A DNA stretch of 64,000 nt from an uncultured Collinsella sp. (lineage in GTDB: Bacteria; Actinomycetota; Coriobacteriia; Coriobacteriales; Coriobacteriaceae): positions 35,905 through 99,904 of the forward strand of contig CABVDJ010000004.1 in the NCBI GenBank assembly GCA_902497025.1. The letters run 5' to 3'. The notes under the pieces are model-generated. The model was given only the letters and a program-made list of their open reading frames with translations. It did not search any database and had not been told where the DNA came from. Below, piece by piece: positions 51,293 to 59,234 of the stretch. The translations under genes and the position numbers were made by a program. Position 1 is the stretch's first letter; every line of letters begins with the position of its first letter.

Positions 51293-52117
51293 ATGAAGAA
51301 TACTCAGCTGCTGCTGATTAACGATATGTGCGGTTACGGCAAGGTCGCGCTTTCCGCCATGCTGCCGGTGCTGTCGCACATGGGTTACCGTATCCACAAT
51401 CTGCCGACGGCGCTTGTGTCCGATACGCTCAACTATCCCAAGTTCTACATCCACGACACCACGGAGTACGTGCGTCAGAGTCTTGCCATCTGGGAGGAGC
51501 TCGGCTTTGAGTTCGACGCCATCTCGACCGGCTTTATCGTGACCGAGGAAGAGACGCGTATCATCTCGGACTTTTGCCACCGCCGCGGGCAAAAGGGCAC
51601 CAAGGTGTTCGTCGACCCCATCATGGGCGACAACGGCAAGCTCTATGCGGGCGTGCCCGAGTCCACGATCGGTCTCATGAGGCACCTGCTCGAGTGCGCC
51701 GATTACGCGGTGCCCAACTACACCGAGGCCTGTCTGCTCGCCGATACGCCTATTGCAGAGCAGATCACGCCCGATGAGGCCCGCGCCCTTGTGGACGCCG
51801 TGCGCGAGTTGGGTGCCAAGTCGGTGGTCATTACGAGCGCCGTGGTCAATGGCACGAACGCGGTTATCGGTTACGACCATGTAGCGGGGGAGTACTTCAC
51901 GATTCCCTTTGAGCTCATTCCGGTCTATTTCCCGGGCACGGGCGACACGTTCTCGGCGGTGCTCGTCGGCCGCGTTATGGCAGGTTGGAGTCTGCAGCGC
52001 GCGACGTCCGATGCCATGCGTGTGGTGGCTGAGCTTATCGAGCGCAATGCCGACCAAGAGGACAAGTCGGCCGGCCTTCCCATCGAGGCATGCCTGGATG
52101 TGATCGACCATGAGTGA
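51293..52117 (+). CDS. pyridoxamine/pyridoxal kinase family protein
   Basis: A 274-residue ribokinase-fold kinase of the PdxK/PdxY group, phosphorylating B6 vitamers with ATP. Marks are LLINDMCGYGKVALSAMLPVL at the start, STGFIVTEEETRII, VFVDPIMGDNGKLY, PNYTEACLL, and the anion-hole FPGTGDTFSAVL with the catalytic Asp. GGGAG precedes ATG 51293. It overlaps the next gene by 8 bp, so the two are probably co-translated. Confidence 0.9.
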   Translation: MKNTQLLLINDMCGYGKVALSAMLPVLSHMGYRIHNLPTALVSDTLNYPKFYIHDTTEYVRQSLAIWEELGFEFDAISTGFIVTEEETRIISDFCHRRGQKGTKVFVDPIMGDNGKLYAGVPESTIGLMRHLLECADYAVPNYTEACLLADTPIAEQITPDEARALVDAVRELGAKSVVITSAVVNGTNAVIGYDHVAGEYFTIPFELIPVYFPGTGDTFSAVLVGRVMAGWSLQRATSDAMRVVAELIERNADQEDKSAGLPIEACLDVIDHE

Positions 52118-52439
52118 TGCTGGCGAGGGCGGCGTCAAGCCTGCGGGCGAGAACAAGCCGCTCGGCGCGCCGCGTGACAAGCGTCCGCGTATCCGCGTGA
52201 GCTGCGTGGACCAGCTTGGTGCGTGTCGCTGCCACCATGGTCACAAGCCGGGCGACGTCTTTGATTTCGATCGCGACCGGGGCAAGATGTGCGCCATGGC
52301 CTGCCATGTGGGCTTTCCCTACATCGATATCCTGCGCTATGGAGGCGCCGTGCCTGGCAACGAGCCCGGCACAGCAAAGTTCTGCTGCCCCGAGGTCGAT
52401 ACGTTAAACGTCTGGCTTGCCGAGATCGTCGACGAATAG
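52110..52439 (+). CDS. TIGR04076-like Cys-rich small protein
   Basis: A 109-residue soluble protein with six Cys and several His. RIRVSCVDQLGACRCHHGHKPGDVFDF, then KMCAMACHVGFPYIDILRYGG and FCCPEVDTLNVWL, follow the TIGR04076 pattern (short Cys-containing protein, function unknown). The first ~25 residues are polar and likely disordered. It overlaps the B6-kinase gene by 8 bp, hinting at a linked role, perhaps metal or redox related. Confidence 0.7.
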   Translation: MSDAGEGGVKPAGENKPLGAPRDKRPRIRVSCVDQLGACRCHHGHKPGDVFDFDRDRGKMCAMACHVGFPYIDILRYGGAVPGNEPGTAKFCCPEVDTLNVWLAEIVDE

Positions 52440-52467
52440 TCGAGTGAGGATTTTCTCCCGCCGAAAT

Positions 52468-52537
52468 ATCGAGCGTGGATTATCTCCCGTTTTGGATGCC
52501 ATTTAGCGCTCAAAGTGGGAGATAGTCCTCGCTCGAT
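52468..52537. repeat. palindrome GAGCG.GGA.TATCTCCC
   Basis: The arms 52468-52494 and 52511-52537 pair at 23 of 27 positions. A partial copy GAGTGAGGATTTTCTCCCG lies at 52443-52461, and another at 54128-54146. The segment TTAGCGCTCAAAGTGGGA is shared with units of the 21 kb array. Confidence 0.7.
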
Positions 52538-52618
52538 TTGTATGCGAGAATCCCGACCTCACTTATGCCCATGCTTAGGCGCACGCGTTGTTGTTCTGTG
52601 CGCGAGTAAGCTCAAATT

Positions 52619-52717
52619 TCTGCATTTCATCCGATTTCGATACTAAAAATCTCTGCATTTCATCGATAATAGTCGATATAAATATCTGCATTTCATTTAT
52701 CGAGGCGATGGGAGAGC
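52619..52717. repeat. three tandem 33-bp iterons
   Basis: TCTGCATTTCAT starts at 52619, 52652 and 52685, exactly 33 bp apart. They end 23 bp before the ATPase start and must overlap its promoter. Confidence 0.85.
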
Positions 52718-52719
52718 TT

Positions 52720-54081
52720 ATGTTGCGCAGGAAAATCGCTGATGAGCTTGATTGTTGGCAGAGATCCATTGAACGAAAGGCGTTGTTCGTCACGGGTTCT
52801 CGCCAAATCGGTAAGAGCTACTCGATTCGCGAGTTCGGTAAGTCAAACTACGCAACCTATATCGAGCTCAATCTCGCGGAAAATCGCCAGGCAAAAGATG
52901 CTCTTCTCGAGGCACGGGATGCCGACGATTTCATCAGCAGGGTGACGCTTCTCTCGGGAAAGCCGATAGCACCGGGCAAAACGCTCGTGTTTATCGATGA
53001 GGTCCAAGAGGCCCCCGACATCATGACGATGGCAAAGTTCCTTGTTGAGGACGGGAGGTGCCGCTGGGCGTTTTCGGGGTCAATGCTCGGGACCCAGTTC
53101 AAGGTCGTTAGGTCCTATCCCGTGGGATATGTTCACGAGCTTAGGATGTTCCCGCTCGATTTCGAGGAGTTTTGCTGGGCGATCGGGGTGAGCGAGGGAG
53201 CTCGCCAAACGATACGCGACGCGTGTATCAGCGAGAAGCCCATTCCTGATTACATTCACGACGCGATGATGGCAAACTTCAGGACCTATACCGTTGTCGG
53301 TGGAATGCCAGAGGTCGTGCAGCGTTTCCTTGACACGCGGGGCGACCTTGCCTCTGTTCGTCAGCTACAGTCAGAGCTCAACGAACAGTACCGGCGGGAT
53401 ATCTCCAAGTATGCAAGCGGGCGAGCCCTTCAGGTGCAGAGCATTTACGATCAGCTCCCTATTATGCTCGAGGGCGAAAACAAACGCTTCGTGCTCAATT
53501 CCATTGACCCCAAGGCGCATTACGACAAGTACCAGCGAGATTTTGTCTGGCTCGTCGATGCCGGCGTTGCTCTCAAGGCCGATATCGTAACCGAGCCAAA
53601 ATCGCCCCTGCTCAAGACGGCACGGCCATCGCAGTTCAAGCTATACCAATCGGATACGGGCATGTTGATGGCGCGCTACCCCGTTGGCGTCGCCCAGGCG
53701 GCGTATCTTGATAGCAAGGAACCCAATCTGGGCGGTATTTACGAAAACGTGGTGGCCCAGCAGCTGACTGCCCAAAATCGCCAGCTTTACTACTATCAGA
53801 CAAAGAAGCGCGGCGAAGTGGACTTTGTGGTCGACGGACCGGATGGAACGGCTGTTCCGATTGAGGTTAAATCGGGTTCCTATTACCACGCGCACGCCGC
53901 GCTCGGTCATGTGCTTGATACGGCCGAATATGGTGTAAGGCTCGGGATTGTTTTCTCGAGAGGCAACGTTGAACGCAGCGGAGCTGTTCTTTATTTGCCG
54001 CTATATGCGACCTGGGCCCTTTCGGATGTTTTGGGTGACTCCTGTGCCGAGGGGATAAAGCTGGAGGTCAAGCCGGTCTAG
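52720..54081 (+). CDS. AAA ATPase with C-terminal DUF4143 domain
   Basis: A 453-residue protein starting MLRRKIADELDCW, as most of this family do. Walker A is FVTGSRQIGKSYS, Walker B LVFIDEVQEAP, sensor AFSGSMLG. The C-terminal DUF4143 region ends in a nuclease-like fold: RGEVDFVVDGPDGTAVPIEVKSG gives E..D...ExK. Function in this family is unknown. I chose ATG 52720 with GGGAGAG; ATG 52708 is possible. Three 33-bp iterons lie immediately upstream. It is diverged in sequence from the ATPase at 18667-19932. Confidence 0.87.
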   Translation: MLRRKIADELDCWQRSIERKALFVTGSRQIGKSYSIREFGKSNYATYIELNLAENRQAKDALLEARDADDFISRVTLLSGKPIAPGKTLVFIDEVQEAPDIMTMAKFLVEDGRCRWAFSGSMLGTQFKVVRSYPVGYVHELRMFPLDFEEFCWAIGVSEGARQTIRDACISEKPIPDYIHDAMMANFRTYTVVGGMPEVVQRFLDTRGDLASVRQLQSELNEQYRRDISKYASGRALQVQSIYDQLPIMLEGENKRFVLNSIDPKAHYDKYQRDFVWLVDAGVALKADIVTEPKSPLLKTARPSQFKLYQSDTGMLMARYPVGVAQAAYLDSKEPNLGGIYENVVAQQLTAQNRQLYYYQTKKRGEVDFVVDGPDGTAVPIEVKSGSYYHAHAALGHVLDTAEYGVRLGIVFSRGNVERSGAVLYLPLYATWALSDVLGDSCAEGIKLEVKPV

Positions 54082-54093
54082 GGACAGTCCCGG

Positions 54094-54124
54094 ATGCGAC
54101 AAAGGGACAGTCCCTTTGTCACAT
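54094..54124. repeat. ACAAAGGG palindrome, arms ATGCG/CACAT
   Basis: ATGCGACAAAGGGACAG is completed by TCCCTTTGTCACAT; one arm position is unmatched. It lies 12 bp after the ATPase stop and is followed by GTGTGGATTTTCTCCCAC, a fragment of the 52468 family. Confidence 0.8.
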
Positions 54125-54198
54125 TCATGAGTGTGGATTTTCTCCCACGCTCGTTTTATGCCGATGACGTGGCCCGTGTGCCCGCGCCGCCCGAGCGC

Positions 54199-54645
54199 CT
54201 ACAGCTGCTCGAGCATAGCGGTGCAACCGGCGAGTACATCGCGGTAGGTGGCGTCGAAATTGTCGGTGTACCAGGGGTCGGCTACGTCGCCGGGGCGATC
54301 GGTCCAATCGAGCAAGCGTGTAACCTTGCCGTCGGGGTCGTCGCCAAAGATGCGACGCAGGCCACGCGCGTTCTCAGCATCCATGTAGACAATGTGATCC
54401 CAGTTGCCATACTCTGCGCGACACACCTGGCGCGCACGGTGGGCAACGACAGGAATCCCAACCTCGTGCAGCTTGGCAACGGTACCGTGGTGTGGCGGGT
54501 TGCCGATCTCCTCGGTCGAGGTCGCCGCGGAATCGATGGCAAACTCGCCCGCGCGCCCGGCGCGCCGCACCAGCTCGGTAAACACCGACTCAGCCATCGT
54601 CGAGCGACAGATGTTCCCATGGCAGATAAACAGTACGCGTTGCAT
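54199..54645 (-). CDS. low-molecular-weight protein tyrosine phosphatase
   Basis: A 148-residue phosphatase. The P-loop CHGNICRS (HCx5R with catalytic Cys and Arg) is near the N-terminus, and the acid/base Asp lies in VADPWYTDNF. It removes phosphate from protein tyrosine or small substrates. AAAGGAAA precedes ATG 54645; the frame extends 15 codons upstream. It follows the MFS gene by 45 bp on the same strand and is probably co-transcribed. Confidence 0.92.
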   Translation of the reverse strand: MQRVLFICHGNICRSTMAESVFTELVRRAGRAGEFAIDSAATSTEEIGNPPHHGTVAKLHEVGIPVVAHRARQVCRAEYGNWDHIVYMDAENARGLRRIFGDDPDGKVTRLLDWTDRPGDVADPWYTDNFDATYRDVLAGCTAMLEQL

Positions 54646-54690
54646 ATGCGGTTTCCTTTCGATCGCCATCATCGAGCTCGAGTATCGCAT

Positions 54691-55932
54691 CTACGCCTGC
54701 GCCCTCGCCCGCTTGCGCTCCCAGCGAGCCAACTTAATCGTCACCAGCGTAAGCACCCAGGCCACAAGCGAGAACACGGCACCCACTGCGCCCACGTACG
54801 CAATGCCAATGCTGCTTACCACGGCGCCGCCCACTGCGGTGCCAAACGAAATGCCGACGTTAAACGCCATGGGCTCAACCGAACTTGCGAGTACCATCGA
54901 CTTGGGATGGCGGCTGCGCGCCACGTCCATAAAGTGCGTGATGCACGACACCGAGAACAGGTACATGAGCATCGCCAGGCTAAAGACAAAGACAAGTGCG
55001 AGCGGCATGGCAGCGCCCACGGCAAACAGCTCAAACAATGCCGCTGCCTGCAGCACAAACGTCACGAGTAGCGCCTTCATGCCAAAGCGCGCATCGATCC
55101 ATCCGCCCAGGATGTTCGAGATCAGGCAGAACACGCCGTAGGCCATGAGCGTGGTACTGGCTTCGACCGTGCCCATACCCAACACCTGCTCCAGATAGGG
55201 CGTCACGTAGCCGTAGAACACATAGACCGACCCCACGCCAAACAAGAAGATGAGCATACCGGTGATGATGCTCGGCTCGCGTAGCAGACCCGCCTGCTCG
55301 CGAAAGGTGGCGGGCTCGTCGGTTTGCCCAGCGCGCGGCATAAACGCCACGAGCGCTCCGCAGATCAGAACGGCAAAGGTTAGCGTGCCGTACATGGCCA
55401 CGTGCCAGTCGAGCGTGTCGGCCACAAACTTGCCGATCGAAGTGACAAAGACCATTGCCACGGAAAACGCGCCGTACACCACCGAGATGGCGAGTGAGGT
55501 CTGCTGCGGGGACAGCAGCTCGGGGATATACGTCACGCCCACGGCGAGCAGTGCGCCCGAGACGGAGCCCAGGACAATGCGCGAGATAAAGAGCACCTGG
55601 AAGTTGGGCGCCAACGCCATGACCAGGTTGCCGAGCACAAAGACGATGCTGTAGCACACGAGCAGCTGGTAGCGGCGGAACCGCCCCGTGCTGAGCGCAA
55701 GCACCGGCGTAGCGATGGCGTAGACGAGTGCGAACACGCTGATGAGCTGGCCCGCAGTGGCAAGTGATATGCCGAGTTCCGTTGCCAAGTCGCTTTCGAT
55801 GCCGATTACCACGAACTCGGAGCAGCCGAGCGAGAATCCCAACAGCACGAGCAGCGCCAGGCAGAGCTTGGTGCGCGTGGGGGAGAGCGCGGCGGCGGTT
55901 GGCTTACTTTTAGGCGTGGTTGCGGCGGTCAA
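54691..55932 (-). CDS. MFS transporter, drug/sugar-efflux type
   Basis: A ~413-residue twelve-helix carrier. LLGFSLGCSEFVVIGIESDLATELGISLATAGQLISVFALVYAIATPV matches AraJ/YdhP-like DHA1 efflux proteins. The start is uncertain: TTG 55932 has GGAG eight bases upstream. The frame continues 29 codons further, but that stretch runs into the palindromic repeat at 55990 and is unlikely to be coding. GTG 55941 is an alternative. The phosphatase gene follows. Confidence 0.85.
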   Translation of the reverse strand: MTAATTPKSKPTAAALSPTRTKLCLALLVLLGFSLGCSEFVVIGIESDLATELGISLATAGQLISVFALVYAIATPVLALSTGRFRRYQLLVCYSIVFVLGNLVMALAPNFQVLFISRIVLGSVSGALLAVGVTYIPELLSPQQTSLAISVVYGAFSVAMVFVTSIGKFVADTLDWHVAMYGTLTFAVLICGALVAFMPRAGQTDEPATFREQAGLLREPSIITGMLIFLFGVGSVYVFYGYVTPYLEQVLGMGTVEASTTLMAYGVFCLISNILGGWIDARFGMKALLVTFVLQAAALFELFAVGAAMPLALVFVFSLAMLMYLFSVSCITHFMDVARSRHPKSMVLASSVEPMAFNVGISFGTAVGGAVVSSIGIAYVGAVGAVFSLVAWVLTLVTIKLARWERKRARAQA

Positions 55933-55989
55933 GGTTGTCACTCCAATGTCGCATGAATAAGCGGGATTCAATCCCTGCAACTCTAACAG

Positions 55990-56022
55990 AATGTGACAAA
56001 GGGGCGGTCCCTTTGTCACATT
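55990..56022. repeat. ACAAAGGG palindrome, arms AATGTG/CACATT
   Basis: AATGTGACAAAGGGGCGG is completed by TCCCTTTGTCACATT. It precedes the MFS gene. Confidence 0.85.
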
Positions 56023-56042
56023 GCGCTGTCAGCCAGTCGCCC

Positions 56043-56108
56043 AAACCGTCACAACATTTGATGAAAATCTCTAAAACGAGGAAAAGCGTCGAATGTTGTG
56101 ACGGTTTT
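56043..56108. repeat. palindrome AAACCGTCACAACATT
   Basis: AAACCGTCACAACATTTGA (56043-56061) pairs with 56089-56108 at 18 of 19 positions around a 27-nt loop. I see no second copy in the window. Confidence 0.75.
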
Positions 56109-56192
56109 CCTGTCTGTGCCGGCAAGCTCCGGCGCTATCTGGGGGTATAAGGCTAGCAAGTGTTTATTTGCGAGGCCTAAGGGGCGCCCCGT

Positions 56193-57062
56193 ATGGATAT
56201 CGATAACTTTGAATGGTGGTATAGCGAGGGTGAGGCTCCGGACGAGGGGTGGGACGAGCCCGCGCCGCGTGACGTGTCGAGCGACGAGGACGAGACCGGC
56301 AACGACGTCGCCGCCGACTCGGACGCCGCCCTCGACCCTGTCGAGCCCCTGACCTTCGAACAAGCTTGGGCCCAAGCCGAGGCAGACGAGGCCAAGGCCG
56401 ACGCTACGGCCACGCTCGGCGAGCCAGCCGACATGTCGATCTCGCCGGCAAAGACCCCGCAGCCGCGTCACACTATCGACCCCGACAGCACGGCATCCTT
56501 CAGCATTCTCGACGTGCCCTCGCAGGGTGCTCAGGCGCCTGCGCCCACGCATCGCCCCGACCTGGCTCGCGAGGAAGACGCGGGCCGCCGCTCTCCGCTC
56601 GGTCCCATCCTCATCGCCTTCATGGCCGGCGTCATCGCTTGCTCGGCGATCGGAAATGTCTGGAGCCATGTGGAGCAACAGCGCAAAGATGCCGCCAAGG
56701 TCGAGATGTCTGTCGAGCAATCGCTCAGCCGCACGCGCTCGGTGCATGTGTCGGTCGAGGTCAAGGACGGTGCGACATGGGACACCGCCCGCGGCGATAG
56801 TCAGATGCTCATCCACATCGTGGGCCGCACGCTCAGGGGGCAGGCGATTGACGAGTATCAATATGTCAACTCCGCTGGCGACGGCATCGAACTCAAGCCC
56901 GGCGACTACGAGCTCACGGTCGACGAGCCGCCCGTCGCCACCGATGGCACGCGCTTCCGCGCCTCAAAGCGCATGGTCCCCGTGAGCTTTAACTCACAGG
57001 CGCCCGATACGGTCGACAGCACACCGCAGGGCGGGTTCGACCTTTACGCAATCGCTCAATAA
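56193..57062 (+). CDS. hypothetical single-pass membrane protein with acidic N-terminus
   Basis: A 289-residue protein I do not recognise. Residues 1-~90 are highly acidic (EDETGNDVAADSDAALD) and then proline-rich, probably disordered and cytoplasmic. A membrane helix is at about 136-156 (LGPILIAFMAGVIACSAIGNVW). The exported C-terminal ~130 residues form a beta-like domain (VHVSVEVKDGATWDTA, VGRTLRG, GDYELTVDEPP). AAGGGGC precedes ATG 56193. Single gene with no obvious partner. Confidence 0.7.
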   Translation: MDIDNFEWWYSEGEAPDEGWDEPAPRDVSSDEDETGNDVAADSDAALDPVEPLTFEQAWAQAEADEAKADATATLGEPADMSISPAKTPQPRHTIDPDSTASFSILDVPSQGAQAPAPTHRPDLAREEDAGRRSPLGPILIAFMAGVIACSAIGNVWSHVEQQRKDAAKVEMSVEQSLSRTRSVHVSVEVKDGATWDTARGDSQMLIHIVGRTLRGQAIDEYQYVNSAGDGIELKPGDYELTVDEPPVATDGTRFRASKRMVPVSFNSQAPDTVDSTPQGGFDLYAIAQ

Positions 57063-57141
57063 CTGCGCCTGCCGCCTCTCCGTGCCGCCAAGAGTGGCAC
57101 AATAGCCCTCAACACTGTTGTTTACTTTTGGAGGAAGTAGC

Positions 57142-58035
57142 ATGTCCACCGTCACTACCATCAAGCGCGGCGGCCTCACCGCGGCCATCGATTCCATGGG
57201 AGCCCAGCTCACGAGCCTTGCCCTCGACGGCAACGAGTATCTGTGGCAGGGCGACCCGGCCTTTTGGGGCAAACACGCGCCCATTCTGTTCCCCATCGTG
57301 GGATCGCTGCGCAACAACACAGCGACGTCTGCGGCTGGCACCTGCGAGATGCCGCGTCATGGCCTCGCGCGCATCGTCGAGCACAAGCTGGTCGAGGTCT
57401 CCGAGGACGGCTCGTCCGTCACCTACGAGATCACCGATACGCCCGAGTCGCTCAAGGCTTTCCCCTTCCACTTTAAGCTCAACATGACCTATGCCCTAAC
57501 CGGCGACGCCACGCTCACGCAGACCTTTGCCGTCACCAACACCGGCGACGTGGACCTGCCGTTCTCGGTGGGCGGCCACCCTGCATTTAACGTGCCCGCC
57601 CCCGGTGCCGAGGACGAGACGTTCGAGGACTACGAGCTGGCATTTACCGAGGCTTGGACCAACGAGGCCCCTATCATCACGCCCGACGGTCTTATGACGT
57701 TCGAGGGCAGTTACAAGGCTCCCGATAACTCGGACGTGCTGCCCATCACGCACCGCAGCTTCGATAACGATGCCATCATGTTCACCGATACCCCGGGCTC
57801 CACGCTCACGCTGCGCGGCCGCAAGTCGGGCCACGGCGTCAAGATCGACTTTGAGGGCTTTAAGTACATTGGCGTGTGGTCTGCCGCCAACGACGCCCCG
57901 TTTGTGGCGCTCGAGCCTTGGTCTGGCCACACCACCATGGACACCGAGGACGATGTCTTTGAGCACAAGGTCAACACCATCACCCTGGCCCCGGGCGAGA
58001 CGGACAAGCGCAGTTTTAGCGTTACCTTGCTCTAG
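57142..58035 (+). CDS. aldose 1-epimerase family protein (LacX-like)
   Basis: A 297-residue galactose-mutarotase-fold protein. GNEYLWQGDPAFWGKHAPILFPIVGSL and the catalytic-region MPRHGLAR (His) match the LacX branch; VGGHPAFNVP carries the second His, and the C-terminal ALEPWSGHTT the general-base Glu region. It interconverts anomers of an aldose or aldose phosphate. GGAGGAAG precedes ATG 57142; the frame extends eight codons upstream. Monocistronic. Confidence 0.92.
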   Translation: MSTVTTIKRGGLTAAIDSMGAQLTSLALDGNEYLWQGDPAFWGKHAPILFPIVGSLRNNTATSAAGTCEMPRHGLARIVEHKLVEVSEDGSSVTYEITDTPESLKAFPFHFKLNMTYALTGDATLTQTFAVTNTGDVDLPFSVGGHPAFNVPAPGAEDETFEDYELAFTEAWTNEAPIITPDGLMTFEGSYKAPDNSDVLPITHRSFDNDAIMFTDTPGSTLTLRGRKSGHGVKIDFEGFKYIGVWSAANDAPFVALEPWSGHTTMDTEDDVFEHKVNTITLAPGETDKRSFSVTLL

Positions 58036-58061
58036 AGGTTCCGCCGCTCGGTCGATGCTGC

Positions 58062-58160
58062 GCGTCGTCCAGAGCGACAAGTTGTCATTCAAAAGGCAAG
58101 GCATAGACCTTCTGGTCATGCCTTGCCTTTTTCATGCCACTTGTTTGCTCTGGACGTCGC
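58062..58160. repeat. nested hairpin element with terminator core
   Basis: The outer arms 58062-58082 and 58139-58160 pair (GTCCAGAGC/GCTCTGGAC). The inner stem AAAAGGCAAGGCAT..GACC and complement (58091-58132), ending in TTTTT, is terminator-like. The layout matches the 39051 element. Confidence 0.8.
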
Positions 58161-58298
58161 TCGCCGGCATTGCCAAAACATCGGCGTCCCCAATGACTAC
58201 CGCGTGTCTATTAATTTTTCGAGCTTGTGCTGCGCTGCTGGTCGGTGGCGTATATCCTGTTAAGTCGTCAGCATACGATTCAACAGGGAAGGCAGATT

Positions 58299-59225
58299 AT
58301 GCATTCTCCCCATCAACGCGACGCGCATCCACAGCCGGTATGCAGCCGTCGCATCTTTTTGGGTAGTGCTCTCGCTGCGAGCGCTTCTGCCGTCGCCGGC
58401 GCACTTGCCGGTTGCCAGCGCCCCTCCACGCTGGAAGTAGTTCAGCCCACGACGGGCGGCGGTCGCGACGACCTGTCCGATTCCGTGATCGGCAAGGACA
58501 AGATCCGCATCGGCATGGAGGCGGCCTACGCCCCGTACAACTGGCAGGTCTCCGAAGCCAGCGAGTACACTATCCCCATCGACAACGTGCAGGGCGCCTA
58601 TGCCGACGGTTACGACGTGCAGATCGCCAAGATCGTCTGCAAGGCCCTCGGCGGCGAGCCCGTTGCCGTCAAACAGAGCTTCTCGGGTCTTATCGATTCG
58701 CTCAACAACGGCCAGATCGACCTCATCATTGCCGGCATGAGCGCCACGCCCGAGCGCGAGGAGTCCGTCGGCTTTTCCGACCCGTACTTCATTGGCTACT
58801 TTGGCCTGTTCGTAAAAGAGGGCTCGCCCTACCAAAATGCGACCAAGCTCAGCGACTTTAGCGGCGCAACGGTCCTCGGCCAAAAGGACACCATGCTCGA
58901 TACCGTCATCGACGAGATCCCGGGCGTTGTCCACAAGAACCCGGTCGATTCGGTCCCCACGGTGTTTTCGAACCTGCTGCAGGGCACCTGCGACGCCGTG
59001 ACCTACAATACCGAGAACGAGAAGGGCTATATGGCCCAAAACCCGGGTATCGTGCCGATTCAATTTGCCGAGGGCGAGGGCTTTAAGCAGGAAGTCACGG
59101 CAAACGTCGGCTGCCGCAAGGGCTCGGACAAGCTGCTTAAACTCATCGACAAGACACTCAAGGGCATTAGCCAAGAGGAACGCGACCAAATGTGGGACGC
59201 GTGCCTCGACCGCCAGCCGGCATAG
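58299..59225 (+). CDS. polar amino-acid ABC importer, substrate-binding lipoprotein
   Basis: A 308-residue solute-binding protein of family 3. The signal has a twin-arginine start SRRIFLGS and a lipobox LAGC (Cys about 39), so it may be a Tat-exported lipoprotein. The mature part has the family start IRIGMEAAYAPYNW and LNNGQIDLIIAGMSATPEREESVGFSDPY. AGGGAAGG precedes ATG 58299. First gene of an importer operon; the permease follows by 9 bp. Confidence 0.92.
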   Translation: MHSPHQRDAHPQPVCSRRIFLGSALAASASAVAGALAGCQRPSTLEVVQPTTGGGRDDLSDSVIGKDKIRIGMEAAYAPYNWQVSEASEYTIPIDNVQGAYADGYDVQIAKIVCKALGGEPVAVKQSFSGLIDSLNNGQIDLIIAGMSATPEREESVGFSDPYFIGYFGLFVKEGSPYQNATKLSDFSGATVLGQKDTMLDTVIDEIPGVVHKNPVDSVPTVFSNLLQGTCDAVTYNTENEKGYMAQNPGIVPIQFAEGEGFKQEVTANVGCRKGSDKLLKLIDKTLKGISQEERDQMWDACLDRQPA

Positions 59226-59234
59226 GGAGGCAGC

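Noticed and set aside
55933..56019. Longer N-terminus of the MFS transporter starting within the repeat at 55990-56022.
   Set aside because: The start codon lies inside a dispersed palindrome and the predicted leader has no family match or ribosome site.
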